Shown: positions 17,097 to 26,033 of the stretch, one piece after another | How positions within the stretch are numbered: the stretch's first letter is position 1 | How the letters are laid out: the number at the start of each line of letters is the position of its first letter | Origin: Niabella pedocola | Lineage (GTDB): Bacteria; Bacteroidota; Bacteroidia; Chitinophagales; Chitinophagaceae | NCBI RefSeq assembly: GCF_021044425.1 | Contig: NZ_JAJNEC010000006.1 | Coordinates: forward strand, 62,001-126,000 | Direction of reading: 5' to 3' | DNA: 64,000 bases | The notes under the pieces: generated by a model | Seen by the model: only the letters and a program-made list of their open reading frames with translations | What the model was told of the DNA's origin: nothing | Database searches by the model: none | Made by a program: the position numbers and the translations under genes

Positions 17097-18767
17097 TTAG
17101 TGGCTGTCACCGATCCATTTGCGCTGGGAAAAATCACCAAAGGTTTCACCTGCATTCCGCTCTTTTACATAAACGTCAAACAGGCCATCCAGGGTTTCTA
17201 AAATAGCGGTTTCGTCCAAACTGTCTTTATATTTTGTATTCAGGCGTTCACCCAGACGGTCACCTCCGATATGAAGATTGTATTTTCCAAGTGAAGTGCC
17301 CACAAATCCGATCTCTGCGTTGGGAGAGCGTCCGCAACCATTCGGACAACCGGTCATGCGTACAATAATGTCTTCATCTGCTAACTGGTGCTTTTGCAGC
17401 AGCGGTTCTATTTTACTGATGAGGGTAGGCAGGTATCGTTGTGCCTCTGCCATCGCCAGTGCACAGGTGTTCAGCGCCACACAAGCCATGGAGTTTCGCC
17501 GCATGGGGCTGGCACTATCTGTACTTTTGATGATTTGGTGCTCTTCCAGCAGTTGCTGGATAACCGCTTTGTCTGCGTCTGCAATATCACTCAGGATGAG
17601 ATTCTGATTACAGGTGAAACGGAAGTTTGCTTTTCCTGTTTCAGCTATTTTTAATAAACCGGTTTTTAACGGATAGTTGTTTTCATCTACCACCCGGCCA
17701 TTTTCAACAAACAGCGTGTAATACCATTTTCCTTCGTGGTTTTGCGACCAGCCGTAAGCATCTTTGCGACTGGTGAATGCGTAGGGACGGGCCGGTTCAA
17801 AAGAAAAGCCACAACGCTTTTCCACTTCAGCGCGGTAGGCATCCACTCCCATTTTATCAATGGTATATTTCAAACGTGACTGTTTACGGTCGCTGCGGTT
17901 TCCGAAATCGCGCTGTACGGTAATCACTTCGTAGATGGCTTTCATGGCCTGTTCTTTAGGCAGGTAACCCAGCATGCTTCCCAGGCGTGCGTAGGTGTTT
18001 GCATTACCATGTGTGGAGCCCAGGCCACCTCCGGCGGCAAAATTGTATCCTTTTAAAACACCATCTTCAATAATGGCAATAAGGCCCAGGTCGTTGATAA
18101 ACACATCCACATCGTTATTGGGTGGGATGGCGATGCCGATCTTAAATTTCCGGGGCAGGTAACGGTCCTGGTATAACGGATCTTCTTCGGTGGTTTCTAC
18201 TAATTTTTCAGCATCCATCCACACTTCATAATAGCCCCGTGTTTTGGGCAAGTGATACGCGCTGATCTCGCGGGCAAACTGGTAGATCTCTTCGTGTAAC
18301 GGTGATTCTTTTGGATGAGACGCGCAGGTTACATTCCGGTTTACATCGCCGCAGGCCGCTATGGAATCCAGGTGCATCGTATTAAACGCACTGATCGTTG
18401 GTTTGGTATGCGATTTTAAAATACCGTGCAGCTGGATGGTTTGCCGGGTGGTGATTTTGATGGTGCCCGTGGAATATTTTCCGGCCACATGATGCAGCCC
18501 GATCCACTGGTCGGAAGTGATAAACCCACCGGGCAGCCGCAGGCGGATCATAAAGGAAAACAGCGGCTCCAGTTTTTTGCGGCTCCGTTCCTCACGGCGG
18601 TCACGGTCGTCCTGCATATACATGCCGTGAAACTTTACCAATGCCTGGTCGTCTTCCCGTATGGCGCCGGTGTGTGCATCCTTGAGGCTTTCCTTTAGCG
18701 TTCCACGCAGGCCCTGGCTGGCAACTTTGATCTTCTCCGTTCCTGATAAATTATTTTTCTCGCTCAT
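17097..18767 (-). CDS. cysI: Sulfite reductase [NADPH] hemoprotein beta-component
   Basis: The product has 556 residues, close to the usual 570. Two ferredoxin-like half-domains and two siroheme-binding domains can be followed; FMIRLRLPGGFIT and TTRQTIQLHG are in the first repeat. The siroheme/4Fe-4S site is seen as CVALNTC (Cys429 and Cys435) and MTGCPNGCGR about 40 residues later, the standard C-x5-C and C-x3-C arrangement. It performs the six-electron reduction of sulfite to sulfide with electrons from CysJ, encoded 67 bases upstream. The short gap contains a small AGGTTC/GAACCCT inverted repeat but no promoter that I can support. Confidence 0.93.
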   Translation of the reverse strand: MSEKNNLSGTEKIKVASQGLRGTLKESLKDAHTGAIREDDQALVKFHGMYMQDDRDRREERSRKKLEPLFSFMIRLRLPGGFITSDQWIGLHHVAGKYSTGTIKITTRQTIQLHGILKSHTKPTISAFNTMHLDSIAACGDVNRNVTCASHPKESPLHEEIYQFAREISAYHLPKTRGYYEVWMDAEKLVETTEEDPLYQDRYLPRKFKIGIAIPPNNDVDVFINDLGLIAIIEDGVLKGYNFAAGGGLGSTHGNANTYARLGSMLGYLPKEQAMKAIYEVITVQRDFGNRSDRKQSRLKYTIDKMGVDAYRAEVEKRCGFSFEPARPYAFTSRKDAYGWSQNHEGKWYYTLFVENGRVVDENNYPLKTGLLKIAETGKANFRFTCNQNLILSDIADADKAVIQQLLEEHQIIKSTDSASPMRRNSMACVALNTCALAMAEAQRYLPTLISKIEPLLQKHQLADEDIIVRMTGCPNGCGRSPNAEIGFVGTSLGKYNLHIGGDRLGERLNTKYKDSLDETAILETLDGLFDVYVKERNAGETFGDFSQRKWIGDSH

Positions 18768-18834
18768 ATTGTCGTTTCAAGTTTCATGTTTGAAGTTCAG
18801 GTTCGGTTATGAACCCTGATCCATTTGCTGTTGA

Positions 18835-20529
18835 TTAATATACATCCTTTGAATACCTTCCTTCTTCTTCCAGTTGAACGAGGTAATTCCGCGCTTCCTC
18901 TTCTGATGTTCCTTTTTCTTTAAGCAGCGCTACAAAAGTATCTTCCACATCCTTACACATGGGATCTTTCGCCCCGCAGATGTACAGGTGTGCACCACTG
19001 TTCAGCCATTCCAGGAGCTCCGCGCCTTTTTCCTTTACCCGGTGCTGCACATAAATCTTCTGATCCGTATCTCTTGAAAAGGCAAGGTCCAGGTTGTTCA
19101 ATACACCTGTTTCCAGGTAGTTTTGAATTTCCGTCTGGTATAAAAAGTCGGTTACAAAATGTTGTTCGCCAAAAAACAGCCAGTTCCGGCCGCTGGCTCC
19201 TGTTGCATCGCGTTCTGCAAGAAACGAACGGAAGGGGGCCACGCCGGTACCGGGACCAATCATAATGATATCGCTGGTTTCTTCCGGCAGTTTAAAGTGT
19301 TTTGCTTTTTGAATATAAAATTCAATTTCGTGCCCTTCATCCAGGTCCGAAAGGAATTCACTGCAAACGCCATAACGCTCTTCATCTTCTACAGTGAACT
19401 GGTTTTTGGACACGGTGATATGGATCTCGTTTTCTCCGTGTGCATTTGGCGCGGAGGAGATGGAATAAAGGCGCGGTGATTGTGCCGTAAGTATCTTAAT
19501 CACTTCCTCAAACTGCGCGGCATCTTTTACCGGGTAAATGCGCAGCAGATCGTAAAGGCTCATCCTGGTGTCCGGTATCTGTTGGTTGGTGAGCTCTGCA
19601 AATTTCTTAACGGTTGATTTGAGCAGGTAACAAATATTCAGGTGCTGGCTCAGCAGGTCACGTACCGGTGCCGTTACCTTCTCTGTCTGGATCTCTTTTT
19701 CCGGATCAATGCCGGTAATGCCGATGATCTTATTGATCATGCTTTGTTTATTGGAAGGCACAATGCCCAGCGCATCGCCCGGCAGGTAATCGATGGGCTC
19801 ATCGGTAGTGATCTCAATGTGAAAGGTTTGCTTGTTCGAGCCTCGGTCATTGAGGTTGATATTGGTGATCACCTTGCCCATGTAATATTTTTTTCCAACG
19901 GATTTGGGGGCAGCGGCAGCCGGAGCAGCAGGCGCACTTGTGGTTGACTGCAGGGCTGCGGCTACATTATCCAGCCAGTGCAATGCGTCTTCTTCATATT
20001 CAACATCACATTTCTTCAACGGCAATACGCGGTGCGCGCCCAGAGCCTCCAGGCGGGCATCTACATCTTCTCCTGTTTTACAAAACTCGGGGTAAGAACT
20101 GTCGCCCAGCGCCAGCACTCCAAATTTGAGCTTGCCGAGGTTGAGCTGGTTTTCATGAATATGATCATAGAATTTTTTGGCCAGCAGGGGTGGTTCACCT
20201 TCACCCTGTGTGCTGATCACCACAAAGAAGTACTCTTCTTTGGGCAGGTCTGTAAAACGGTATTGATCCAGTCCGGTAAGTTTTACCGTAATGCCTTTCT
20301 TTTTGGCGATACCCGCCAGTTGCGTGGCCAGCTTTTTGGCATTCCCTGTTTCAGTTCCATATACCAGCGATATTTTTTTTACTGCGGCCGGGGCGGCAAC
20401 GGCGGTCTCCTGTCCGCCGGCGATACCTTGCGCAAGACCGGCAAAATAGCCGCTTGCCCAAAGCAGTTCGTCCCGCGAAAGTGTAGGGGTGAGACTTTTG
20501 ATGGCTCTCAATTTTGCGTCAGATAGCAT
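18835..20529 (-). CDS. cysJ: Sulfite reductase [NADPH] flavoprotein alpha-component
   Basis: The product has 564 residues. An N-terminal lead of about 50 residues is followed by a flavodoxin domain (LVYGTETGNAKKLA; about 53-190), an Ala/Pro-rich linker (about 193-212), and FAD- and NADPH-binding domains (PRLYSISSAP, GPGTGVAPFR, YICGAKDPM) ending in a C-terminal Tyr. It passes electrons from NADPH through FAD and FMN to CysI. The ATG lies within the end of cobA (11-base overlap), so the two are translationally coupled. Confidence 0.93.
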   Translation of the reverse strand: MLSDAKLRAIKSLTPTLSRDELLWASGYFAGLAQGIAGGQETAVAAPAAVKKISLVYGTETGNAKKLATQLAGIAKKKGITVKLTGLDQYRFTDLPKEEYFFVVISTQGEGEPPLLAKKFYDHIHENQLNLGKLKFGVLALGDSSYPEFCKTGEDVDARLEALGAHRVLPLKKCDVEYEEDALHWLDNVAAALQSTTSAPAAPAAAAPKSVGKKYYMGKVITNINLNDRGSNKQTFHIEITTDEPIDYLPGDALGIVPSNKQSMINKIIGITGIDPEKEIQTEKVTAPVRDLLSQHLNICYLLKSTVKKFAELTNQQIPDTRMSLYDLLRIYPVKDAAQFEEVIKILTAQSPRLYSISSAPNAHGENEIHITVSKNQFTVEDEERYGVCSEFLSDLDEGHEIEFYIQKAKHFKLPEETSDIIMIGPGTGVAPFRSFLAERDATGASGRNWLFFGEQHFVTDFLYQTEIQNYLETGVLNNLDLAFSRDTDQKIYVQHRVKEKGAELLEWLNSGAHLYICGAKDPMCKDVEDTFVALLKEKGTSEEEARNYLVQLEEEGRYSKDVY

Positions 20530-21394
20530 GTTTTAAATTATTTTGTTGATGAACATTGATCATTTCTTCGGTAACCGGGTTGAAGTATAGTTGCCGGCTG
20601 TTGCTGTTTTCCAGCCACCGGAACTGCTGGTGCAGCGCTACTACCTTACCCACAACCACCAGGCTGGGGGAGGCTAGTGGCGTGCCTTTCAGCGCGGTGG
20701 CGTAATCGTAAAGGCTGCAGGTATGTACCTGCTGAAAACAGGTGGTAGCCTGTTCGATAACGGCCAGCTGTTTTTCTTCGGCGATGCCAAACTGCGTTAG
20801 CTTTTGCACCACCTGGTCCAGCGTACCGGACGACATATAAAATACCAGGGTATCCTCTGTAGCGGCCAGCTCCTGCCAGTAGGCATCCGTAACCACGTCC
20901 GATTTATAATAGGTGAGGAACCGCACTGCTGTGGCATAGCCCCTGGCCGTTAGCGGCATTCCCGAATAAGCGGCCGCTCCCAGTGCGGCGGTTACCCCCG
21001 GAATGATCTCGTATGAAATGGCATGTTGTGTAAGGGTTTGCAGCTCATCCAGGATATTGGAAAAAATGGAAGCGTCGCCGCCTTTGAGCCGCACTACCAG
21101 CTTTCCCTGTAAGGCATAATGCACCAGTAATTCATTAATGGTGCGTTGCGATACCGAACGCTTTTTGCTGCATTCTTTTCCTACATATACGATCTCGGCT
21201 GCAGGCGCCACATAACGGTGCAGGATCACATCGCTCACCAGGCGGTCGGCAAGCACTACGTCTGCTTTCCGCAAAGCATCGGCCGCCTTTACGGTGATCA
21301 GGTCCGGATCTCCGGGTCCCGCGCCGGCAAGGATCACCTTACCGGTACCCTTGGGTGACTGCTTTTTTACGGGTGATGTATGTTGAAGAAGCAT
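20519..21394 (-). CDS. cobA: Uroporphyrinogen-III C-methyltransferase
   Basis: The product has 291 residues with the tetrapyrrole methylase signatures GAGPGDPDLITVKAADAL and VVRLKGGDASIFS and a central GVTAALGAAAYSGMPLT stretch. It makes precorrin-2 from uroporphyrinogen III using SAM, here for siroheme of CysI. The catalytic pair with the fused N-domain at 14528-16117 would complete siroheme synthesis. An extra C-terminal tail of about 40 residues follows the core. A sulfur-type palindrome ends 17 bases before the ATG, so cobA is probably the first gene of a cobA-cysJ-cysI-cysE-transporter transcript. Confidence 0.92.
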   Translation of the reverse strand: MLLQHTSPVKKQSPKGTGKVILAGAGPGDPDLITVKAADALRKADVVLADRLVSDVILHRYVAPAAEIVYVGKECSKKRSVSQRTINELLVHYALQGKLVVRLKGGDASIFSNILDELQTLTQHAISYEIIPGVTAALGAAAYSGMPLTARGYATAVRFLTYYKSDVVTDAYWQELAATEDTLVFYMSSGTLDQVVQKLTQFGIAEEKQLAVIEQATTCFQQVHTCSLYDYATALKGTPLASPSLVVVGKVVALHQQFRWLENSNSRQLYFNPVTEEMINVHQQNNLKHAI

Positions 21395-21411
21395 CTGCTG
21401 TTTTTTATAAT

Positions 21412-21426
21412 CTACTTAAAATGTAG
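21412..21426 (-). promoter_or_regulatory. CTAC-N7-GTAG palindrome (site E)
   Basis: CTAC, seven bases, GTAG with flanks AAGTCTAC and GTAGATTA on the minus strand, 17 bases before the cobA ATG and between cysN and cobA. A TACATTTT stretch inside it resembles a -7 box with one mismatch, but I see no good -33 box. The distance to the start codon is like that of site A. Confidence 0.55.
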
Positions 21427-21472
21427 ACTTAATGGTTGTAACGATGCGCCGGTATACCGGGCATCGTTTGAA

Positions 21473-22714
21473 TTAATTTAATAGAACGGCCGCTACGGTG
21501 CTGTTGCTGGTTTCATCTACCAGGATGGCATTGCCGTAGTCGCTCAATGTTGCAAAATCATCGTATACCAACGGAGCTGCGGTTTTGATGGTTGCGTGCA
21601 CTACTTCGTTGAGCTTTACGCCATCTTCGGCCGGGATGCGTTCCAGGGTATTTACGTCGAGTTTGTAAGCTACTTCCCTTACAATGGTTTTGAGTAAACG
21701 GCCTTTGTGCTGAAGAAAATATTTATTGCCCTGTATAAGGGGTTTATTGTCGAGCCAGCAAAGTACCACTTCGATCTCGTTGCCCACCTTCGGAAGATTG
21801 TCGGCACGGGCGAAGGTATCGCCGCGGCTGATATCAATATCATCTGCAATATGCAATACCGCAGCCTGGGGAGCAAATGCCTCGTTCACTTCTTTACCAC
21901 CCACTTCAATCTTTGTAATGGAGGTATCGATCCCCGCGGGAAGGACCTTTATCTTGTCGCCCACCTTGTATACACCACTGATGATTTGCCCGGCATAACC
22001 CCGGTAGTCATGCAGTTCGGCCGTTTGCGGACGGATCACATATTGAACCTGGAAACGGGGATCGGTGTGGTTGATATCCGAAGCCACTTCAACGGCTTCC
22101 AGGAATTCCAGCAATGAAGGGCCGGTATACCAGGACATTGTTTCGGAATGGTCTACGATATTATCGCCCAGGAGTGCCGAAATCGGAACATAGGTAACGT
22201 TTTCGAGCTTCAGTTGTGCCGCTACTTTTTCATAATCGGCTTTGATTTCGTTGAACCGTTCTTCCGAAAAATCAACCAGGTCCATTTTATTGATGGCTAC
22301 CACCACGTGCGGCATTTTGAGCAGGGACGCGATGATAGAGTGGCGGCGGGTTTGTTCGATAACGCCGGCACGCGCATCAATCAGGATGATGATCAGGCTG
22401 GAGTTGGACGCGCCTGTGATCATGTTACGGGTATACTGCACATGGCCCGGAGCATCGGCAATGATGAATTTCCGTTTTGGAGTAGAGAAATAGCGATAGG
22501 CCACATCAATGGTGATCCCCTGTTCTCTCTCAGCTCTTAAGCCATCGGTGAGCAATGCGAGGTCGATGCCATCGGCATTTTTATTTTTCGATTGTTTTTC
22601 CAGCGCTTCCAGCTGGTCTACAAGAATGCTTTTGCTGTCATACAATAACCGGCCGATCAATGTGCTTTTGCCATCGTCTACACTACCGGCGGTTATGAAT
22701 CTTAAGATATCCAT
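21473..22714 (-). CDS. cysN: Sulfate adenylyltransferase subunit 1 (GTPase)
   Basis: The product has 413 residues with GTP-binding motifs GSVDDGKSTLIG (P-loop), DAPGH (G3) and NKMD (G4), and EF-Tu-like beta-barrels after residue about 220. It hydrolyses GTP to drive APS formation by CysD. The protein stops after the barrels and has no C-terminal APS kinase (CysC) domain, which fits the APS-type reductase encoded nearby. It begins 28 bases after the cysD stop. Confidence 0.94.
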   Translation of the reverse strand: MDILRFITAGSVDDGKSTLIGRLLYDSKSILVDQLEALEKQSKNKNADGIDLALLTDGLRAEREQGITIDVAYRYFSTPKRKFIIADAPGHVQYTRNMITGASNSSLIIILIDARAGVIEQTRRHSIIASLLKMPHVVVAINKMDLVDFSEERFNEIKADYEKVAAQLKLENVTYVPISALLGDNIVDHSETMSWYTGPSLLEFLEAVEVASDINHTDPRFQVQYVIRPQTAELHDYRGYAGQIISGVYKVGDKIKVLPAGIDTSITKIEVGGKEVNEAFAPQAAVLHIADDIDISRGDTFARADNLPKVGNEIEVVLCWLDNKPLIQGNKYFLQHKGRLLKTIVREVAYKLDVNTLERIPAEDGVKLNEVVHATIKTAAPLVYDDFATLSDYGNAILVDETSNSTVAAVLLN

Positions 22715-22742
22715 TTAGAATTTAGATTTTCAGATTTAGAAT

Positions 22743-23651
22743 TTAAAAGTATCCGCCTTTCTTACGGTCTTCCATTGCGGCTTCGGTTACTTTATCGTCA
22801 ATCCGGGTTTCGCCTCTTTCGGAAATACGGGTGGCCATGATTTCATTCACTACCTCATCCAGTGTTGTGGCGCTGGATTCCACAGCCGCGGTGCAGGTCA
22901 TATCGCCCACGGTGCGGTAGCGTACTCTTTTGGTAGAGATTACGTCGGTTTCATCGATCGTGATGTAATCGGAAACGGCGATCAGCTGTCCTTCATGTTC
23001 CAGTACTTCGCGTTCATGTGCAAAGTAGATAGAAGGCAGGGGAATTTCCTCTTTTTTGATGTAGTTCCATACATCCAGCTCCGTCCAGTTGCTGATAGGA
23101 AATACCCGTACGTTTTCGCCTTTGTGGATGCGGCCGTTATAAATGTTCCATAATTCCGGGCGCTGCAGTTTGGGCTCCCATTGACCAAACTCGTCTCTTA
23201 CAGAAAAGATGCGCTCTTTTGCACGGGCCTTTTCTTCATCACGCCGGGCACCTCCGATACAGGCATCGAACTTAAATTCTTCAATGGTATCCAGCAGGGT
23301 GTGGATCTGCAGCCAGTTGCGGCTGGCAAATTTACCCTTGGGTTCCGTAAGGTGTTTTTGTTTAATCGTGTCTTCTACTTTGCGTACGATCAATTCTGCG
23401 CCTACTTCTTTTGCCAGGGCATCGCGATAGGCGAGCGCTTCCGGAAAGTTGTGGCCGGTATCGATATGTACCAGCGGAAAGGGGATCTTTCCGGGCGCAA
23501 ATGCTTTTTTTGCCAGTTGTACCAGCGTAATAGAATCTTTACCGCCGCTGAAAAGCAGGGCCGGTTTTTCAAATTGTGCGGCAACCTCCCTGAAAATATA
23601 AATACTTTCAGCCTCAAGCTGCTCGAGGTAATCTAATGTGTACTCACCCAT
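22743..23651 (-). CDS. cysD: Sulfate adenylyltransferase subunit 2
   Basis: The product has 302 residues with the PP-loop FSGGKDSITL near residue 33 and a C-terminal segment GERGETRIDDK...GYF that is standard for CysD. It forms APS from ATP and sulfate with CysN. It sits between cysH (85 bases upstream) and cysN (28 bases downstream) in one transcriptional direction. Confidence 0.94.
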   Translation of the reverse strand: MGEYTLDYLEQLEAESIYIFREVAAQFEKPALLFSGGKDSITLVQLAKKAFAPGKIPFPLVHIDTGHNFPEALAYRDALAKEVGAELIVRKVEDTIKQKHLTEPKGKFASRNWLQIHTLLDTIEEFKFDACIGGARRDEEKARAKERIFSVRDEFGQWEPKLQRPELWNIYNGRIHKGENVRVFPISNWTELDVWNYIKKEEIPLPSIYFAHEREVLEHEGQLIAVSDYITIDETDVISTKRVRYRTVGDMTCTAAVESSATTLDEVVNEIMATRISERGETRIDDKVTEAAMEDRKKGGYF

Positions 23652-23736
23652 ACGTTCTTTTTATACAGATCCGCTTTGCGGATTTTTTTTAACAATCAAA
23701 ATGGTTTTCTCAGGGTTGGCGCTTATAGGGATCCCG

Positions 23737-24432
23737 TTATTGGTGTACATGAAGCCCGCACTCTTTATGCGAAACCTCCCACCACCATCTGCCGGCCCTG
23801 GGATCCTCACCAGGCTCAATAGCCCGGGTACAGGGGGCACAGCCGATACTGATAAATCCTTTATCGTGCAGCGGATTATAAGGTACGTTCTTTTGCCGGA
23901 TGTAATCCATCATTTCATCGTAGCTCCAGTGAATGAGCGGATTGAATTTGTAAAGACCGCGGTCGGCATCCCATTCGATCATTTTCATATCTTTCCGGTT
24001 ATCCGATTGTTCGCTTCTCAGCCCGGTGATCCATACTTTGGCTCCAGTCAGTGCACGATTGAGGGGCTTTACTTTCCGTATGAAACAACATGCTTTCCGG
24101 TTTTCAACCGATTCGTAGAATCCATTAACCCCGTTTGCTTTCACATAAGCTTCCACATCCGGCGCTTCGGGAAAATAAACGTCTATGTTGATTTTATAAC
24201 GGGCATTGGTTTTTTCCAACAAATCGTAATGTTCATAAAACAGGCGCCCGGTATCCAGCGTAAAGATCCGCACCGGAAGCTTTACGGATGCGATCATTTC
24301 CGTTAATACCTGGTCTTCCTGGCCCAGTGAGGTGGAAAAAACGGTTTCTTCCGGAAACTGTGCCGTTACCAGTTTTAACGCATCTGCCGTTGAGGCGTTC
24401 TCTATTTCCTGTATCTGTTCTTCTGTAAACAC
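23737..24432 (-). CDS. cysH: Adenylyl-sulfate reductase, thioredoxin-dependent
   Basis: The product has 231 residues. The 4Fe-4S ligands characteristic of APS (not PAPS) reductases are present as CCFIRKVKPL and GCAPCTR, and the catalytic Cys is in the C-terminal KECGLH. The PP-loop-type nucleotide site begins STSLGQED. The product is sulfite. No APS kinase is present in the cluster, so reduction directly at the APS level is expected. The first codon is GTG (no ATG in a suitable place). A long hairpin separates it from the upstream peroxiredoxin gene. Confidence 0.92.
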   Translation of the reverse strand: MFTEEQIQEIENASTADALKLVTAQFPEETVFSTSLGQEDQVLTEMIASVKLPVRIFTLDTGRLFYEHYDLLEKTNARYKINIDVYFPEAPDVEAYVKANGVNGFYESVENRKACCFIRKVKPLNRALTGAKVWITGLRSEQSDNRKDMKMIEWDADRGLYKFNPLIHWSYDEMMDYIRQKNVPYNPLHDKGFISIGCAPCTRAIEPGEDPRAGRWWWEVSHKECGLHVHQ

Positions 24433-24446
24433 GGTTGTTGTTTATG

Positions 24447-24500
24447 GTCTATCGTTTATGGTTTATAGCCGGAATGAACTATAAACCATAAATGATAAAC
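24447..24500 (-). repeat. Long inverted repeat between peroxiredoxin and cysH
   Basis: Two 22-base arms (24447-24468 and 24479-24500) pair with two mismatches around a 10-base loop; each arm contains TTTATGGTTTATAG or its complement. There is no T-run, so in mRNA it could be a processing or stability element, not a simple terminator. A related CTATCAACCATAAAC sequence occurs upstream of the LptF/LptG gene near 28853-28867. Confidence 0.6.
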
Positions 24501-24506
24501 TAAAAA

Positions 24507-25142
24507 TTAAATATTCGGTTGAGGTGTATAACGCAGGTAAGGTTTTACCTCTTTTACACCTTTGGGAAATTTCTGGATGGCATCTGCTGTGCTGATGGAA
24601 GGAACCACGATCACATCTTCACCATGTTTCCAGTCTGCCGGAGTAGCCACGCTGTGGTTTGCGGTCAGTTGCAGGGAATCGATCACCCGCAGTACTTCCT
24701 GAAAATTACGGCCGGTTGAAGCGGGGTAAGTGATGATCAGTTTTACTTTTTTATCGGGCCCGATGATGAACAGGGAACGCACGGTTGCCTTTTCAGAAGC
24801 ATTGGGGTGGATCATGTCATAAAGGGTGGCAATATTTTTATCGGGATCTGCGAGGATCGGAAAATCAACAGAGCAATTTTGTGTTTCATTGATGTCGTTC
24901 TTCCAGCCCAGGTGCGAATCCAGCGGGTCAACACTCACCGCCAGTGCTTTTACACCACGTTTTTCAAATTCGCCTTTCAATAAAGCTGTTTTTCCCAGTT
25001 CAGTAGTACAAACGGGGGTATAATCAGCCGGGTGAGAAAACAGAACCCCCCAGGAATCACCCAGGTATTCGTGAAATTTGATTTCTCCTTCTGTAGACTG
25101 CGCGGTAAAATCCGGGGCAGTATCTCCTAATCTTAATGACAT
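24507..25142 (-). CDS. 1-Cys peroxiredoxin (Prx6 type)
   Basis: The product has 211 residues. The peroxidatic Cys is in SHPADYTPVCTTELG, and the long C-terminal arm (DWKHGEDVIVVPSIS...PYLRYTPQP) is the mark of the Prx6/1-Cys group. It reduces hydroperoxides. It is the first gene before cysH-cysD-cysN, with an operator palindrome 44 bases before its ATG, so it is likely co-regulated with sulfate assimilation. A TATTTTG sequence at 25171-25165 resembles a -7 box one base short. Confidence 0.92.
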   Translation of the reverse strand: MSLRLGDTAPDFTAQSTEGEIKFHEYLGDSWGVLFSHPADYTPVCTTELGKTALLKGEFEKRGVKALAVSVDPLDSHLGWKNDINETQNCSVDFPILADPDKNIATLYDMIHPNASEKATVRSLFIIGPDKKVKLIITYPASTGRNFQEVLRVIDSLQLTANHSVATPADWKHGEDVIVVPSISTADAIQKFPKGVKEVKPYLRYTPQPNI

Positions 25143-25185
25143 AATTTTAAACAGTTTTTAGTGACAAAATAGCTCTTTTATAAAC

Positions 25186-25200
25186 CTACTAATCGAGTAG
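25186..25200 (-). promoter_or_regulatory. CTAC-N7-GTAG palindrome (site D)
   Basis: CTAC, seven bases, GTAG, with the extended half TATTAGTCTAC on the minus strand, about 15 bases before the imperfect -7 box TATTTTG of the peroxiredoxin gene. The register is close to that of sites B and C, so binding would cover the -33 region. Confidence 0.6.
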
Positions 25201-25436
25201 ACTAATAGGGTGGTTTGCAAGGTACGACAAAATATTTGAACGGAAGTGTAAAAAAAAGGTGAAATAAGAAAAACGAATGGGTAATAACTACAGGTTATGG
25301 GTTTTATGACGATTCAGGATGTCCGGTTGCATAAAATTCCCTGTGTACGCCGGCGTTGGTAAAGATCCGTTTAGTTGATCTGGATTTGGTAATGCTATGA
25401 GCTTTTAACAGCCTGCCTGAGCCCGGCAAACAGTCG

Positions 25437-25844
25437 TTAGTCTTTGAGATCAGCCAGGGTTCGGCTCTCCAGCACTTCAAGCGTTACGTCCCGCACCTGC
25501 CGCATCACATCGTGCAGCCCGCAGTGTTTTTCGTCGCAGTTTTTACAGCGTTCATAAAAGTAAAGGCTCACACAAGGCAACATGGAGATGGGCCCGTCGA
25601 TCAGCCGGATCACCGTGGCCATTTTTACATCAGCCGGGTCTTTTTTAAAGAAGTAACCACCACCTTTTCCCTTTTTGCTTTCCAGGATACCAGCTTTGCG
25701 AAGCTCCAGCAGGATATTCTCCAGGAATTTTAACGGGATCCGTTTCTTTTTTGAAATCTCGGAAATCAGCACCGGGCCATCCTGCTGTTTATCAGCCAGG
25801 TAACCCAGCGCCTTAAAGGCATATTGTGATTTTTTTGTGAGCAT
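25437..25844 (-). CDS. Rrf2-family transcriptional regulator
   Basis: The product has 135 residues. An N-terminal winged helix (MLTKKSQYAFKALGYLA...KAGILESKKGKGGGYFF) precedes a dimer helix and a Cys-containing segment C-x2-C-x4-C (CKNCDEKHC) after MLPCVSLYF. Members of this family include CymR and IscR and often sense cysteine status or bind Fe-S. It is encoded next to the sulfur locus and is the best candidate reader of the CTAC-N7-GTAG sites. No such site is seen directly upstream of its own gene. Confidence 0.88.
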   Translation of the reverse strand: MLTKKSQYAFKALGYLADKQQDGPVLISEISKKKRIPLKFLENILLELRKAGILESKKGKGGGYFFKKDPADVKMATVIRLIDGPISMLPCVSLYFYERCKNCDEKHCGLHDVMRQVRDVTLEVLESRTLADLKD

Positions 25845-26033
25845 ATATAGATAACAAATGTTCGGTTATAAAGTTAAGGAACAATTGGTTGAAAAGGTAC
25901 CGGGTTCAGTGCTGTTGCCGTATTTATTTTTAAACCCGGCCGTGCTGCTTCCGGCGTTTGCTGGCATTATTTAAGGCGTTTCGGCAAATGCCTTTTCCAA
26001 CGGAAGGCTACCTGCTTTGTTCCAAACGCCGGT

